The notes beneath the pieces are model-generated. The model had not been told where the DNA came from, ran no database searches, and saw nothing but the letters and a program-made list of their open reading frames with translations. A DNA stretch of 5,475 nt from a bacterium (GTDB taxonomy: Bacteria; Bdellovibrionota; Bdellovibrionia; Bdellovibrionales; UBA1609): NCBI GenBank assembly GCA_021784635.1, contig JAJYHS010000005.1:1-5475 (forward strand). The letters run 5' to 3'. Shown here piece by piece: positions 4,974-5,475 of this stretch. Positions within the stretch are counted from its first letter, which is position 1. The number at the start of each line of letters is the position of its first letter. The position numbers and the translations under genes are program-made.

Positions 4974-5475
4974 ATGTTGGATTTAAGTAAGTTGACTCTA
5001 AAAAGCCAGGAGGCCGTACAGGCCGCCGCGCGGCTGGCTGAAGACAATCGCAACTCTCAGCTTGAAGCGGATCACCTTATTTTTGAACTGATCCGGCAAG
5101 AAGACGGTATTGTTCCCCAGGTATTTGAGGCGATGGGGGTGTCGACCGGCGATGTGATTTCCGCTCTGACTCAAAGGCTGAAACATTTGCCGCAGTTGCA
5201 AGGTTCAGCGCCTAAACCGCCGCTGGCGGCATCGCAAGGTTTTTTGTCGCTTCTTCGGCAGGCCGAAAACGAGGCCAAAGAGTTTGGCGATTCATTTGTT
5301 TCGACAGAGCATTTTTTGCTGGCGCAACTAAAAGAGCGGCATAGTGAAATCACGCGAATATTGGAACGCGCCGGCGTAGACGCTAAAAAATTTCTGGCGA
5401 CATTGAAAGAAAAACGAGGCAATCAAAAAGTGACGGACGAAAGCCCCGAAGTAAAATTTGATACATTAAAAAAAT
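4974..5475 (+). CDS. clpB: ATP-dependent disaggregase ClpB, N-terminal part (runs off the right edge)
   Basis: Open frame from ATG 4974 to the window end (167 codons). GGAG is eight bases before the ATG. ClpB is the cytoplasmic Hsp100 ring ATPase that pulls proteins out of aggregates together with DnaK. Only its substrate-binding N-domain and the linker to the first AAA+ module are visible. Clp_N repeat one covers about 1-70 (LTLKSQEAVQAAARLAED, EADHLIFELIRQEDG) and repeat two about 85-145 (SQGFLSLLRQAENEAKEFGD, VSTEHFLLAQL). The end, EKRGNQKVTDESPEVKFDTL followed by KK, aligns by eye with E. coli ClpB [20 protein letters not shown] and the KYTIDLT that follows; this distinguishes it from ClpA and ClpC. 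The Walker A motif lies outside the window. It is divergent from the cysteine-rich gene. Confidence 0.93.
   Translation, partial: MLDLSKLTLKSQEAVQAAARLAEDNRNSQLEADHLIFELIRQEDGIVPQVFEAMGVSTGDVISALTQRLKHLPQLQGSAPKPPLAASQGFLSLLRQAENEAKEFGDSFVSTEHFLLAQLKERHSEITRILERAGVDAKKFLATLKEKRGNQKVTDESPEVKFDTLKK

Noticed and set aside
4920..4974. CIRCE/HrcA operator upstream of clpB
   Set aside because: No TTAGCACTC-N9-GAGTGCTAA-like inverted repeat is present in the gap.
4934..5053. N-terminal extension of the cysteine-rich protein to ATG 4975 or 5053
   Set aside because: The extension would be antisense to clpB coding sequence and lacks ribosome sites, whereas ATG 4933 has a well-placed GAGG.

Overview
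The window looks like chromosomal DNA of a flagellated Gram-negative bacterium. My best guess is Bdellovibrionota (Bdellovibrio-like, formerly Deltaproteobacteria). This rests on the short flagellin with its conserved NLKAQIRSTRQAHRNASDG-type N-terminal block, on a signal-peptide-bearing FecR-domain protein next to an exported beta-strand-rich protein, and on clpB. No gene is a perfect taxonomic marker, so the placement is inference.

Layout. From right to left on the minus strand: a small cysteine-rich protein (4709-4933) and a membrane-anchored alpha/beta hydrolase (3732-4703), 5 bases apart and probably one operon; a 373-base gene-free stretch that acts as the flagellin leader; a flagellin (2522-3358) followed by a strong terminator hairpin; a protein with a purely basic histone-H1-like half and a purely acidic half (1901-2344); an exported FecR-domain protein (1136-1807); and, 11 bases later, a signal-peptide-bearing, probably outer-membrane beta-barrel protein that runs off the left edge (1-1124). 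The only plus-strand gene is clpB, which starts at 4974 and runs off the right edge. It is divergent from the cysteine-rich gene with only 40 bases between start codons.

How they fit together. The FecR-like protein and the barrel protein form a likely two-gene envelope unit. The cysteine-rich protein and hydrolase form a second unit of unknown role. The flagellin appears to be a stand-alone transcript, bounded by a candidate sigma-28 promoter (about 3604-3630) and the terminator at 2442-2469. The flagellin leader is the most interesting part. It would be about 240 nt long, is rich in GGA triplets (two of them in loops of predicted hairpins), has mutually exclusive pairings, and contains a five-codon mini-ORF with its own near-perfect Shine-Dalgarno just before the flagellin start. 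This suggests post-transcriptional control, CsrA-type being the obvious candidate. There are no tRNA or rRNA genes, CRISPR arrays or insertion sequences that I can see.
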